Virus record (IMG/VR): IMGVR_UViG_3300047673_000337
Span: 1-23,451 of that record
Length of the DNA: 23,451 nt
Strand: one strand, 5' to 3'
Source of the DNA: a virus
Each line of letters starts with the position of its first letter. The stretch's first letter is position 1. The notes below the pieces were generated by a model, which was given only the letters and a program-made list of their open reading frames with translations, was not told the origin of the DNA and did not search any database. The position numbers were made by a program, and so were the translations under genes. Shown in pieces: positions 11,303-18,556 of this stretch.

Positions 11303-12927
11303 AAATCCACAATGTCGCTCAGGGTTCCGAAGCCTGGCATGCGCTCCGCGCCAACTACTTCACTGCGTCAGAAGCGCCAGCAATGATGGGCGCGCCGAAA
11401 CAGATGAAGCGGACCGAGCTGTTGCACGCGAAAAAGACCGGGCTCGATCGGGACGTGTCGTGGTGGGTGCAGAAAAACCTCTTCGATAAAGGACACGAAG
11501 CCGAGGCGCTTGCACGGCCGATTCTCGAAGGAAGAATTGGAGAGGATCTGTTTCCCGTCGTCAGCACCGAGGGTGATCTGCTCGCATCCCTCGACGGCTG
11601 CACAATCCTCGGAGACGTGCTGTTCGAACACAAAATGTGGAACGAGCAACTTGCTGCCGACGTTCGCGCCGGCAACCTTGAACCGCACTACTACTGGCAG
11701 CTCGAACAGCAGTTGCTGGTGAGCGGCGCCGAAAAGGTGATCTTCGTCTGCTCCGACGGCACTGAAAAAAACTTCGTTTCTATGGAGTACACGCCGGTAC
11801 CGGGCCGCGCCGCCACACTCGTCGCAGGCTGGAAACAGTTCCAAGCTGACCTGCTGGACTTCACTCCGGCCGAGGTGGTACCGGAAGCCGTCGGCAAAAC
11901 GCCGGAGTCATTGCCAGCGCTGCGCATCGAAGTGACCGGTATGGTCACCGCCAGCAACCTGGAGCAGTTCAAAGCCCACTCATTGGCTGTCTTCGGCTCG
12001 ATCAATACCGAGCTGGAAACCGATCAGGATTTCGCTGACGCTGAGAAAGCGGTCAAATGGTGCGGCGATGTCGAGGAGCGACTGGAAGCCGCCAAGCAGC
12101 ACGCGCTGAGCCAAACCGAAAGCATTGACGCGCTGTTCCGCACCATTGACGAGATCAGCGCCGAGGCCCGCGCCAAGCGTCTGATGCTCGACAAACTGGT
12201 GAAGGCTCGCAAGCTCAGCATCCGTGAAGACATCGTCATGGATGCAGCCAAGGCGCTGCAGGTCCACATCGACCAGATCAATGCTTCACTGGGCGGCAAA
12301 GCGCGCATACCGGCGGTGCCTGCTGATTTCGCCGGAGCCATCAAAGGCAAAAAGACGATCAGCAGCCTGCGCGACTCTGCCGATTCCGAGCTGGCCCGGG
12401 CAAAGATTGCTACCAGCCAGATCGGCGACAGCATCCGGAGCAACCTGGCCAGCCTGGGCGAGCTCGCAGCCGACTGCATGTTCCTGTTCAACGACGTTCA
12501 GCAGCTGGTGATGAAAGCGAACGACGACTTGGTCGCGCTGATCAAGGTGCGGATCTCGGAACATCAGAAGGCGGAGGAGCAGAAAGCCGAAGCGCAGCGC
12601 GAGCAGATCCGTCAGGAGGAGCTGAAGCGAATTGAAAACGAGGCGAAAGCCAAGGTGTCGGTCGAACAAGCTCCAATTGCCAGCACAGCACCGGTGAAAG
12701 CTGCGGCGCCGGTCCAGCCCACCGCGAAGCCAACAGCCAGCAATGAGGCGCTAGTTAGCCTCCAGGCCGAAGTGTTCGATCTGGAAGCGTTGATCCATGC
12801 TGTCGCTGGTGGCCACGCCCCGATTTCGGTGCTGACTGTGGACTGGGACAAGCTCGACGCGATGGTCGCTGCCCAAGGAGCCAAGTTCAGCATGGCCGGC
12901 GTGAAGCTGGTGAAGGTAGCAGCGTGA
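11299..12927 (+). CDS. YqaJ-type viral exonuclease fused to a DUF1351-like region
   Basis: 542 residues. Residues 1-200 are a YqaJ/lambda-exonuclease-type PD-(D/E)XK nuclease: GSEAWHALRANYFTASEAP at 9-27, Glu67 in KGHEAEA, then Asp99 in SLDG and the E-x-K pair Glu110/Lys112 in FEHKMW. It would degrade one strand of duplex ends and hand the single strand to RecT. Residues about 215-460 are long helices resembling DUF1351, a domain usually encoded as a separate protein beside recT genes. Then follow an Ala/Pro linker and an 80-residue helical tail. The start overlaps the recT stop (ATGA). Usual YqaJ proteins are about 200-350 residues, so the fusion is notable. Confidence 0.88.
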   Translation: MKIHNVAQGSEAWHALRANYFTASEAPAMMGAPKQMKRTELLHAKKTGLDRDVSWWVQKNLFDKGHEAEALARPILEGRIGEDLFPVVSTEGDLLASLDGCTILGDVLFEHKMWNEQLAADVRAGNLEPHYYWQLEQQLLVSGAEKVIFVCSDGTEKNFVSMEYTPVPGRAATLVAGWKQFQADLLDFTPAEVVPEAVGKTPESLPALRIEVTGMVTASNLEQFKAHSLAVFGSINTELETDQDFADAEKAVKWCGDVEERLEAAKQHALSQTESIDALFRTIDEISAEARAKRLMLDKLVKARKLSIREDIVMDAAKALQVHIDQINASLGGKARIPAVPADFAGAIKGKKTISSLRDSADSELARAKIATSQIGDSIRSNLASLGELAADCMFLFNDVQQLVMKANDDLVALIKVRISEHQKAEEQKAEAQREQIRQEELKRIENEAKAKVSVEQAPIASTAPVKAAAPVQPTAKPTASNEALVSLQAEVFDLEALIHAVAGGHAPISVLTVDWDKLDAMVAAQGAKFSMAGVKLVKVAA

Positions 12928-13118
12928 GACGAAACATCAACCGGGCGGCCACGCGCCGCAAACAGACCTGGCTGGACTTGCCGGCCAGCGGAATTGAAGA
13001 GGTAGGCCATGGCCAAGAGTGGACAAGAGCGATCGGCGAAAGCCGCCGAGAAGCGGATCGAGTACGACGAGAAGGAACTGAGGCACCGGTTACGGCTGGG
13101 CACGAGGCAGAAGCTTGA
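12924..13118 (+). CDS. doubtful small basic ORF after the exonuclease
   Basis: A GTG overlaps the exonuclease stop (GTGA) and opens 64 codons coding a very basic protein (MRRNINRAATRRKQTWLDLP and on). The overlap suggests coupling, but the last 110 nt overlap the better-supported gene at 13009. Only the first 28 residues are unique. It may be an artefact. Confidence 0.25.
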   Translation: MRRNINRAATRRKQTWLDLPASGIEEVGHGQEWTRAIGESRREADRVRREGTEAPVTAGHEAEA

Positions 13119-13320
13119 AGAACTGATGGCCTGGAACGATATCGAAGAAATCAGCGAGGCGGTGCAGAACCTGATTCTGAATGCTCATGCGCTCGGGCAA
13201 ACGCTCTCATATCAAGCCATTCAAAGCCCGCGCCACAAAGTGCATATAAGCGAAAACGTGGCGCGGATGTTTCGAGAGGAAAGCTTGAAAGAGTTGCGGC
13301 GTGACCTGGGCGAAGAGTAG
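13009..13320 (+). CDS. hypothetical small phage protein
   Basis: 103 residues, ATG with GAGGTAGG upstream. Strongly basic N-terminus (MAKSGQERSAKAAEKRIEYD), then a helical 'LRLGTRQKLEELMAWNDIEEISEAVQNLI' that could act like a small helix-turn-helix or ribbon-helix-helix, then 'ISENVARMFREESLKEL'. I recall similar proteins after recombination genes in Pseudomonas prophages, but with no assigned function. DNA binding is plausible from the charge pattern. Confidence 0.7.
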   Translation: MAKSGQERSAKAAEKRIEYDEKELRHRLRLGTRQKLEELMAWNDIEEISEAVQNLILNAHALGQTLSYQAIQSPRHKVHISENVARMFREESLKELRRDLGEE

Positions 13321-13336
13321 ATCTATCGGTGCTCAC

Positions 13337-13675
13337 CTACTTGAAATAGCTTGCAAGACACTCGTCATAGTATCCGTCTGCAACGACTTGAGGCGATTCA
13401 CCTCCCTTACGACCATAGATTTCCTTCGTTATTTCAATGGAAAGTTCTGGTAACAAGTCCTTGGGGAAACTAGGGCCAGCAACGACCTTTAAAACCTCAG
13501 AGAGATCATTTCCGGCAAGCTTTTCCTGCTGGGCGTACCCTGCAACGCCTCCCGTCCATGAGCAGAAGGTGATGTCATTTGCATTTGGTGAGGCATGGCA
13601 TGGCACAGATAGAGTCGCCGTTACCAAGAACGCTGCTGAAACTGCGCTTTCACGAATTGTCATTGCTCGTAGCAT
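13337..13675 (-). CDS. exported small protein with signal peptide, reversed cassette
   Basis: 112 residues if started at 13675 (MLRAMTIRES); an ATG at 13663 and longer starts up to 13735 are possible, and none has a clear ribosome binding site. The N-terminus is a good signal peptide: a short basic part, the hydrophobic AVSAAFLVTATLSV, and a cleavage-like CHA-S. The mature part is about 80 residues with two cysteines (FCSW, DECLAS), perhaps a disulfide in the periplasm. Convergent with the gene ending at 13320. An exported phage early protein made from its own promoter suggests a lysogenic-conversion function such as blocking infection at the envelope; that is inference. Confidence 0.6.
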   Translation of the reverse strand: MLRAMTIRESAVSAAFLVTATLSVPCHASPNANDITFCSWTGGVAGYAQQEKLAGNDLSEVLKVVAGPSFPKDLLPELSIEITKEIYGRKGGESPQVVADGYYDECLASYFK

Positions 13676-13794
13676 CGAACTTAAAAGTGGCACTTTGACA
13701 TCCTCTACCGTGAGGGGAAAGGTGTCGCGCATCATTCAGGCCGCCGGCATGAAGTCGCTCGCCGACGATCCGCCAGAGCCTGAGGATGAAGTCA

Positions 13795-14457
13795 TTATTT
13801 TTGGTCTTCCTCAATGTTGAGTATTTCTAGCAGTCGAGGAGCAAATTTCTCCCTCACCTCGTCAACGCTGGAAAATTCTGTAACAGTAAGTTCTAAGGCT
13901 AGTATTTTGAAATCAGCTACTTTCTTTCGCGCGGTATTTCCTCTCTCTTGGTAGCCCGCAACTGCATTCACTCCTTGAAGAACAGAGAGGTGTTTCGCGG
14001 AGACTCTTTCAGCGGCCGCGAACATTTCGTTTGACTCTAATCTGAACTCATTGCTGTAGCTTTCTATTAAATTAAGGACAGCGGTTTGATAAGCGTGAAC
14101 CTTCGCCCTGTTGGCTTCCGACTTGGCTAGCGTCAGTTGCTCGTCCTGTTTGAGTGATTCGAGGCGTTGGAATTCAAGGAGCTGAGTGAATTCGTGTTTC
14201 TGCACATCTAGCAACTCTCGTTGCATATATACAGTTTTCAGCACGGCCAAAAGCGTAACAAAAGATACAAGAGGGCCGAAAAGACCACCGACATATCCAC
14301 CAAAGTTAGCCCACTCTACTGACTTAACTGCCAAGGTTCCGCCAAACGTATATCGGTATGCTCCAACCGCCACGATGACTGCCAAGACCACTGCAAATAC
14401 CGACAACAGTAAAAACGATAAAAACCGATCCTTCGCAAGCTGCTGGCTCTGGGTCAT
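13795..14457 (-). CDS. AbiC-like membrane protein (putative phage abortive infection family)
   Basis: 220 residues, ATG with GAGGAAG upstream. The first 75 residues carry two membrane segments: FLSFLLLSVFAVVLAVIVAV, and GYVGGLFGPLVSFVTLLAVL after a short loop with 'VEWANFGG'. Then comes a long Gln/Glu/Leu-rich coiled-coil (QRELLDVQKHEFTQLLEFQR). A membrane hairpin with W-x-x-F-G-G-x-x-G-G-x-x-G-P and a following Gln-rich coil is the pattern of proteins named putative phage abortive infection (AbiC-like). Those act on infecting phages in lactococci and enterics. The C-terminal part here is shorter than in many members. Reversed relative to the operon, so probably expressed in the lysogen. Confidence 0.6.
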   Translation of the reverse strand: MTQSQQLAKDRFLSFLLLSVFAVVLAVIVAVGAYRYTFGGTLAVKSVEWANFGGYVGGLFGPLVSFVTLLAVLKTVYMQRELLDVQKHEFTQLLEFQRLESLKQDEQLTLAKSEANRAKVHAYQTAVLNLIESYSNEFRLESNEMFAAAERVSAKHLSVLQGVNAVAGYQERGNTARKKVADFKILALELTVTEFSSVDEVREKFAPRLLEILNIEEDQK

Positions 14458-14515
14458 GCCTTTCTTCCTCTGAATGCTCTCAAGGCTTTAGATCTTCCAT
14501 TACTTCACCACTTCA

Positions 14516-14527
14516 CGCCAGCCGGCG
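14516..14527. repeat. small hairpin before the PAPS-reductase-like gene
   Basis: CGCC-AGCC-GGCG immediately before AGGAT and the ATG at 14538; same layout as other gene starts in this operon. Confidence 0.45.
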
Positions 14528-14537
14528 AGGATCCCCT

Positions 14538-15488
14538 ATGCCTATTCACAACATCGTCAGCATGAGCGGCGGTAAGGACAGCACGGCTACGCTGCTGGTC
14601 GCCCGAGAGCTGGAGGTGCCGAACCTCAGCGCTGTAGTGGCTGACACCGGGCATGAGCATCCAGAGACTTACGACTACATCCACTACCTTGCCGAAGCCA
14701 CTGGTGTTCCAATCCGGTGGGTGAAGGCAGACTTCTCCAGGCAGATCGCCGGCAAGCGCAAATTCATCGAAACGAAATGGCGCGAAAAGGGCGTGGCGGA
14801 ATCCGTGGTGCTCGGCGCTCTGGAAGTCCTACAGCCTACCGGCAACCCGTTCCTGGACCTTTGCCTTTGGAAAGGCCGATTCCCCAGCACCAAAGCCCGC
14901 TTCTGCACCGACGAGCTGAAGCGCAACCCCATCATCGAGCAAGTTTACCTGCCACTTATGGACGGCGAGAACATGCTGCTGTCTTGGCAGGGTGTTCGGG
15001 CAGATGAATCGCCGGCCCGCAAGTACCTACCAGAGTGCGATGAGGTTGGAGGCGGCCTGTTCAACTACCGGCCCATCTTGAAATGGACGGTTGATTCGGT
15101 CTTTGAGGCTCACCGGGCGGCCGGCATCAAACCGAACCCGCTGTACTTGCAAGGCTGTAATCGTGTCGGGCGCATGCCGTGCATCATGTGCGCGAAAGAC
15201 GAACTCCGTCAGGTTGCAGCCAGGTGGCCGGAGGAAGTTGACAGAGTGCGCGAGTGGGAGCGACTGGTGAGCATCGCCAGCAAGCGCGGCGCGGCCACTT
15301 TCTTTGCCACCGTGACCGACCCCACCGTCAGAGCCGCCGACAAGGTTAATGCCATCACACACGGGATTGACCGGATGGTGGACTGGAGCAACACCGCACG
15401 CGGCGGCCGCCAGTTCGACATGGTAGACCTGATCGCCCGCACCGACAGCCAGAACAGCTGCTCTTCAGCCTATGGCCTCTGCGAGTGA
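14538..15488 (+). CDS. phosphoadenosine phosphosulfate reductase-family protein (PP-loop ATPase)
   Basis: 316 residues, ATG with GAGG 7 nt upstream. The PP-loop SGGKDS lies at residues 10-15, followed by 'VVADTGHEHPETYDYI', the usual nucleotide-binding core of the PAPS reductase/DndC group. Four cysteines, Cys123 (RFCTDELK), Cys207, Cys215 and Cys218 (GCNRVGRMPCIMC), are placed to hold an iron-sulfur cluster or zinc. True CysH enzymes end in a short catalytic Cys motif that I do not see. An adenylating sulfur-transfer or base-modifying role is therefore more likely than sulfate reduction. Such genes are frequent in phage early regions; substrate unknown. Confidence 0.85.
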   Translation: MPIHNIVSMSGGKDSTATLLVARELEVPNLSAVVADTGHEHPETYDYIHYLAEATGVPIRWVKADFSRQIAGKRKFIETKWREKGVAESVVLGALEVLQPTGNPFLDLCLWKGRFPSTKARFCTDELKRNPIIEQVYLPLMDGENMLLSWQGVRADESPARKYLPECDEVGGGLFNYRPILKWTVDSVFEAHRAAGIKPNPLYLQGCNRVGRMPCIMCAKDELRQVAARWPEEVDRVREWERLVSIASKRGAATFFATVTDPTVRAADKVNAITHGIDRMVDWSNTARGGRQFDMVDLIARTDSQNSCSSAYGLCE

Positions 15489-15489
15489 C

Positions 15490-16137
15490 TTACCTTATGA
15501 GCTTGGGCCTTAGATAGTCTTCGACATGAGCAAGAGCAGCATCCAGTTCATTTCTGAAGTCATCATCCATTCCGGGCGGCATCTCATACAAGACGTCTCT
15601 CCGCTCAGAAAGAATCTTTTGATACGAACGGGACCGGCTTTCTGTTTCATCCGGATTGATTGATGTCAGGTACGCGTTGACATTGATCCAAAGCTCATGC
15701 TGGAGATTAAAGATTGGGTCAAAGCGTATTTTCAACTCCTTATCCCAGACCGCTTCGCTCTCCAACAAAGAGGTGCTGATCCGTGCCCGAACCTCGCCAA
15801 TTGGCGCAAAACGACTCTGATATGCGCGCGCTATGTTTCTGTAGTTTCTCTGCTGAAAATTGAGACTCTGAGGCTCATCCTCGCCAGTGGCGCCTTCATT
15901 TCCAAGCATCACTGGGTTGCGAACATGGCTGATACCGTCTCGTAGCCGGTAGAGATCTATTAACAGACGCCTTGAAAGGTCGTGATCTGCTGTTCCCTTG
16001 TTCTGCTTGCGCCATGTCGCTAGACCGGAGAAACCAACCCATCCGGCCACTACCACGCCCACTGCGCTCACCACTACGCTGAACACATCCTTTGTAAGCG
16101 CCCAGTCCGCGTCCGTGATCGCAAAACAAATCGACAT
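15490..16137 (-). CDS. single-span membrane protein, reversed cassette
   Basis: 215 residues from the ATG at 16137 (MSICFAITDADWALTKD), with GGGGGAT-AGGG upstream; the longer frame to 16398 is a shadow of the opposite gene. One membrane segment (VFSVVVSAVGVVVAGWVGFSGL) is followed by 'ATWRKQNKGTADHDLSRRLLIDLYRLRDGI' and a long soluble helical domain to the C-terminus. With a short outside N-terminus the rest would face the cytoplasm. It resembles small membrane proteins with a helical cytosolic domain found as phage accessory genes, but I cannot name the family. The stop lies 1 nt from the stop of the convergent PAPS-like gene, a very tight fit. Confidence 0.7.
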   Translation of the reverse strand: MSICFAITDADWALTKDVFSVVVSAVGVVVAGWVGFSGLATWRKQNKGTADHDLSRRLLIDLYRLRDGISHVRNPVMLGNEGATGEDEPQSLNFQQRNYRNIARAYQSRFAPIGEVRARISTSLLESEAVWDKELKIRFDPIFNLQHELWINVNAYLTSINPDETESRSRSYQKILSERRDVLYEMPPGMDDDFRNELDAALAHVEDYLRPKLIR

Positions 16138-16186
16138 CCCTATCCCCCCCATAAATTCGCATCTCAATATACAGCCGAGAATTCCC

Positions 16187-16744
16187 ATGTCCCAATTAAT
16201 CTGGCGCCTGGTCGCCAAGCTGCTGGCCCACCCGGCAATCGCAGGCTGGCTCATCGCACGCGCCAAGCTCACCCCATACCAGCACATCATGTCCGCCGAA
16301 GGCACCGAGATGTACATGGGCCGCTGGTGGCTGTTCAACCCGTACAGCAGGGAGACGCACAAGCCTGCGCTGTGGTGGTGCCCGTGGTCGTTACGCATTC
16401 ACCACATCATGCGGCCGGATGAAGACCGGGATCTGCATGACCATCCCTGGAATGCCCGGACGATCATCCTGCGTGGTTGGTACACGGAGCAGCGACTGCT
16501 TGATCACGACGACCCGGCGCTGTGTGGCTTGAACGTCCCCGCCAGCGCACTGGCTACCGAATACCTCGATCGCCGGCCGGGAAACACAGCCCGCCTCAAC
16601 CACGGCGAATACCACCGCATCGACCAGGTATCCCCCAGCGGCGTCATCACCCTCTTCATCACCAGCAAGTGGCGCGGTGACTGGGGATTCCTCGTAAACG
16701 GCGTGAAGGTGCCTTGGCGCACTTACACCGGTACCGACAATTGA
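16187..16744 (+). CDS. cupin-like hypothetical phage protein
   Basis: 185 residues from the ATG at 16187; the frame is open further upstream but that part is antisense to the reversed gene. Upstream signal is weak (CGAGA). N-terminal helices (LIWRLVAKLLAHPAIAGWLI) are followed by a Trp-rich part (GRWWLFNPYSRE, 'ALWWCPWSLRIHHI'). Then comes a cupin-like metal motif RDLHDHPWNARTIILRGWY and a late His in 'NHGEYHRI'. The His-rich beta-barrel layout suggests metal binding. I recall related phage proteins without a known activity. It shares only 49 nt of upstream space with the divergent membrane gene. Confidence 0.7.
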   Translation: MSQLIWRLVAKLLAHPAIAGWLIARAKLTPYQHIMSAEGTEMYMGRWWLFNPYSRETHKPALWWCPWSLRIHHIMRPDEDRDLHDHPWNARTIILRGWYTEQRLLDHDDPALCGLNVPASALATEYLDRRPGNTARLNHGEYHRIDQVSPSGVITLFITSKWRGDWGFLVNGVKVPWRTYTGTDN

Positions 16745-16758
16745 AAGGGGCATTCGAA

Positions 16759-17181
16759 GTGAGCAATCAAGACCAAAAGTCCACCCGACTCGGAACCATG
16801 GTTTTCACCATCGCCAACGAACTGGTCAACCACTACGGCAAGAAGCTTGACCGCGAGGTGATTGATGAGATCACCCGCAACCTGACGCTGGAGATGTGCC
16901 AAGGCCCTACAGCGTGGGCATTCAGCGGCAAAGATCAGCCGGGCACATGCCAGCAACCACAAACTGATGTGGTGATGGCCGTCGAGTTCGACCGGGTCAC
17001 CGCCGAACGTGACGCCCTGCAGCAGCGCCTGAACGCAGCGGATCAGCGGATTGATGAGCTGACCTCGAAACCCTCTGATGCCGGGCGCGATCGCCTCCGG
17101 GCAATCATCGAGAAATACCCGAACGGCGATCCGCTCGAATATGACGCCGCGGTGCGCGCCATCCGCCAACAATCGAAGTAA
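16759..17181 (+). CDS. hypothetical protein with C-terminal coiled coil
   Basis: 140 residues from the GTG at 16759, 8 nt after AAAGGGG; an internal ATG at 16798 is an alternative. The first half is helical (TIANELVNHYGKKLDREVID). The second half contains 'FDRVTAERDALQQRLNAADQRIDEL', a clear heptad coil, and a small C-terminal domain 'RLRAIIEKYPNGDPLEYDAAVRAI'. I know the coil plus short tail as a common build of small phage early proteins without known function. Its start lies 14 nt after the previous stop. Confidence 0.65.
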   Translation: MSNQDQKSTRLGTMVFTIANELVNHYGKKLDREVIDEITRNLTLEMCQGPTAWAFSGKDQPGTCQQPQTDVVMAVEFDRVTAERDALQQRLNAADQRIDELTSKPSDAGRDRLRAIIEKYPNGDPLEYDAAVRAIRQQSK

Positions 17182-17185
17182 CTCT

Positions 17186-17203
17186 CTCCCCCTTCAAAAT
17201 CAG
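17186..17203 (+). repeat. 18-bp direct repeat, copy 1 (flanks a reversed gene)
   Basis: CTCCCCCTTCAAAATCAG. A copy with one mismatch lies at 17542-17559. The two copies bracket the reversed membrane-protein gene at 17200-17553. Confidence 0.75.
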
Positions 17204-17553
17204 AAGAAGAGCGAGAGGAATCTAACATTGAAGAAAACGATGATCAGCGCCGTCAACAAGCCAGGCGAGCGCATTACACCAAAAAAGATGTAGAGAAAGG
17301 GACTTACCAGGCCGATCAGGAAAGGCATCCAGGCGGGCATTCTTAAAGGAACAGGATCAAACAGCGCCCAAGTCGTGAGCCCTAGCCAAATTGCCCAAAA
17401 GAAATACATCGTTACGCCGTCTACCCGCCGAAACGCCCGCTTGAACGTCTGCGCGACCGTATCCGTTTCATTGAGCATGTGAGCCACCGCTATAACCGAA
17501 TCCCTATCGATATTAGCCGTAGCTTCAAAAACCTCTACTCCCTCCCCCTTCAA
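17200..17553 (-). CDS. small membrane protein, reversed cassette between direct repeats
   Basis: 117 residues if begun at the TTG at 17553; the start is uncertain and a methionine occurs at residue 27. There are two to three membrane segments: MYFFWAIWLGLTTWALF, WMPFLIGLVSPFLYIFFGVM and the C-terminal LTALIIVFFNVRFLSLFF. The N-terminal 45 residues are soluble and acidic. Both ends fall inside the near-identical 18-bp direct repeats, so the gene looks inserted as a unit into an intergenic leader. Function unknown; small membrane proteins of this sort often act in superinfection exclusion. Confidence 0.6.
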   Translation of the reverse strand: MKGEGVEVFEATANIDRDSVIAVAHMLNETDTVAQTFKRAFRRVDGVTMYFFWAIWLGLTTWALFDPVPLRMPAWMPFLIGLVSPFLYIFFGVMRSPGLLTALIIVFFNVRFLSLFF

Positions 17554-17559
17554 AGTCAG
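17542..17559 (+). repeat. 18-bp direct repeat, copy 2
   Basis: CTCCCCCTTCAAAGTCAG, 17 of 18 identical to 17186-17203. Its right end runs into the 28-bp leader repeat at 17550-17577. Confidence 0.75.
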
Positions 17560-17577
17560 CCGCTATAGCGGCAAGGA
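17550..17577 (+). repeat. 28-bp leader repeat with hairpin, copy 1
   Basis: A 28-bp sequence identical to 18896-18923. It contains the perfect palindrome GCCGCTATAGCGGC (17559-17572) and ends in the AAGGA ribosome binding site of the gene at 17584. Confidence 0.85.
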
Positions 17578-17583
17578 ACCGGC

Positions 17584-18147
17584 ATGTCTCAAATTCACCC
17601 AGACTTGGCCCGCATCTACAACGTATTCGGCCTGAGCACCAATCACTCCTTGTCGACCCTGCTTGCAAACGTCGAGGGACTCAAGCGAAGTCATGACGAA
17701 GATCGCCCGCTTGCTGATCGGTACCGCTTCCTGCGCGAGCCAAAAGCCAGCGCGCCTGTAACGCTCCCGGAAGAACAATGGATTGTCGTTGGCTTGGCCA
17801 GTCATGAAGACGTGCTGACCGGCGCCGCGCTGGACAAGGCCATCGACAACGCCATGAACTCCAAAAGCTACACCTTCGAGCCGGAGGGTGGCCCGCTGCT
17901 CTGCTATCAGGTCGGCGATCAGGATTGGGTTGCCGCGCAGAACCCGGAACAGGCCTTAGCGGTATTGGCTGAATACAACGGCGATTGGCTGCACGAGCAC
18001 TCCGACGATTACGACGTGGTTCTGACTGGCGATTCGGAGCTCGACCAGCAGTGGCAGGACGAAGATTCACCCGGTACTCCAGCGGGATCTCTGCGGCAGT
18101 GGCTGGCTGAAGCCGCGGAACCTTGCTACCTGAACGGGGTGGAGTGA
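17584..18147 (+). CDS. hypothetical phage protein, acidic
   Basis: 187 residues, ATG with AAGGA in a hairpin-plus-ribosome-site leader. The N-terminus is helical (HPDLARIYNVFGLSTNHSLS), the centre mixed ('EEQWIVVGLASHEDVLTGAALDKAIDNAM'). The C-terminus is strongly acidic and rich in Trp/Asp ('NGDWLHEHSDDYDVVLTGDSEL', 'DEDSPGTP'). No catalytic motif or family recognised. Its start leader is a near copy of that of the gene at 18931, which suggests that the two units share regulation or arose by recombination at these leaders. Confidence 0.65.
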   Translation: MSQIHPDLARIYNVFGLSTNHSLSTLLANVEGLKRSHDEDRPLADRYRFLREPKASAPVTLPEEQWIVVGLASHEDVLTGAALDKAIDNAMNSKSYTFEPEGGPLLCYQVGDQDWVAAQNPEQALAVLAEYNGDWLHEHSDDYDVVLTGDSELDQQWQDEDSPGTPAGSLRQWLAEAAEPCYLNGVE

Positions 18148-18151
18148 CGCC

Positions 18152-18307
18152 ATGATCGCCCTCGGTCTGCCGATCTCCACTGCCACAAGACTCCGCGTTG
18201 CCGCGGTATCAGGAAGTGAGTGGCTCTTCAGGTGGGCGCCCATCAAGCGCAGGCATCGGATCTGTATGGACACCCGTGAGGATGGATGTCCATGCTTCGA
18301 AGGCTAG
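18152..18307 (+). CDS. small ORF downstream of the gene at 17584, probably truncated
   Basis: Begins TGACGCC-ATGATC 4 nt after the preceding stop, the same 13-nt start context as the micro-gene at 19530. The first 18 residues (MIALGLPISTATRLRVAA) look like a short hydrophobic phage peptide. The rest runs antisense into the reversed ORF at 18209-18448. I read it as a small gene cut by insertion of the following cassette. Confidence 0.35.
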   Translation: MIALGLPISTATRLRVAAVSGSEWLFRWAPIKRRHRICMDTREDGCPCFEG

Positions 18308-18448
18308 TTTCTGGCGCAATACTGCATCGTCCCAGCGGATTCCGGAAACCTCTTTGGCGACTACTAACATCATTAGATGATTCGTGGTCGCGTCGAGATC
18401 GAGCAGGTGTTGGTGAGCGGTGAATCGAAAATCATCAGTGGGAAGCAT
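18209..18448 (-). CDS. small hypothetical protein, reversed cassette
   Basis: 79 residues with a balanced composition (MLPTDDFRFTAHQHLLDLDA, then 'NHLMMLVVAKEVSGIRWDDAVLRQKLAFEAW'). No clear ribosome binding site precedes the ATG at 18448. No family recognised. It is the first of two reversed ORFs that fill 18200-18880 between operon genes. Coding is plausible from composition only. Confidence 0.45.
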   Translation of the reverse strand: MLPTDDFRFTAHQHLLDLDATTNHLMMLVVAKEVSGIRWDDAVLRQKLAFEAWTSILTGVHTDPMPALDGRPPEEPLTS

Positions 18449-18556
18449 TTCGAAGGCACTTCTGGGAAAGGACTGGCTCGGAAGTACGGGCCTCTATTCC
18501 TGTAGATTCAGTGTGGCATCGATCCTAAATATTGGATACGGATCTACTCCCCGAAC

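Noticed and set aside
11368-12669. Several long minus-strand frames
   Set aside because: Shadows of the YqaJ gene in GC-rich coding DNA; low-quality composition and no ribosome binding sites.
13437-13820. 127-codon plus-strand frame
   Set aside because: Mostly antisense to the signal-peptide gene; only the part near 13705-13785 looks like a gene remnant.
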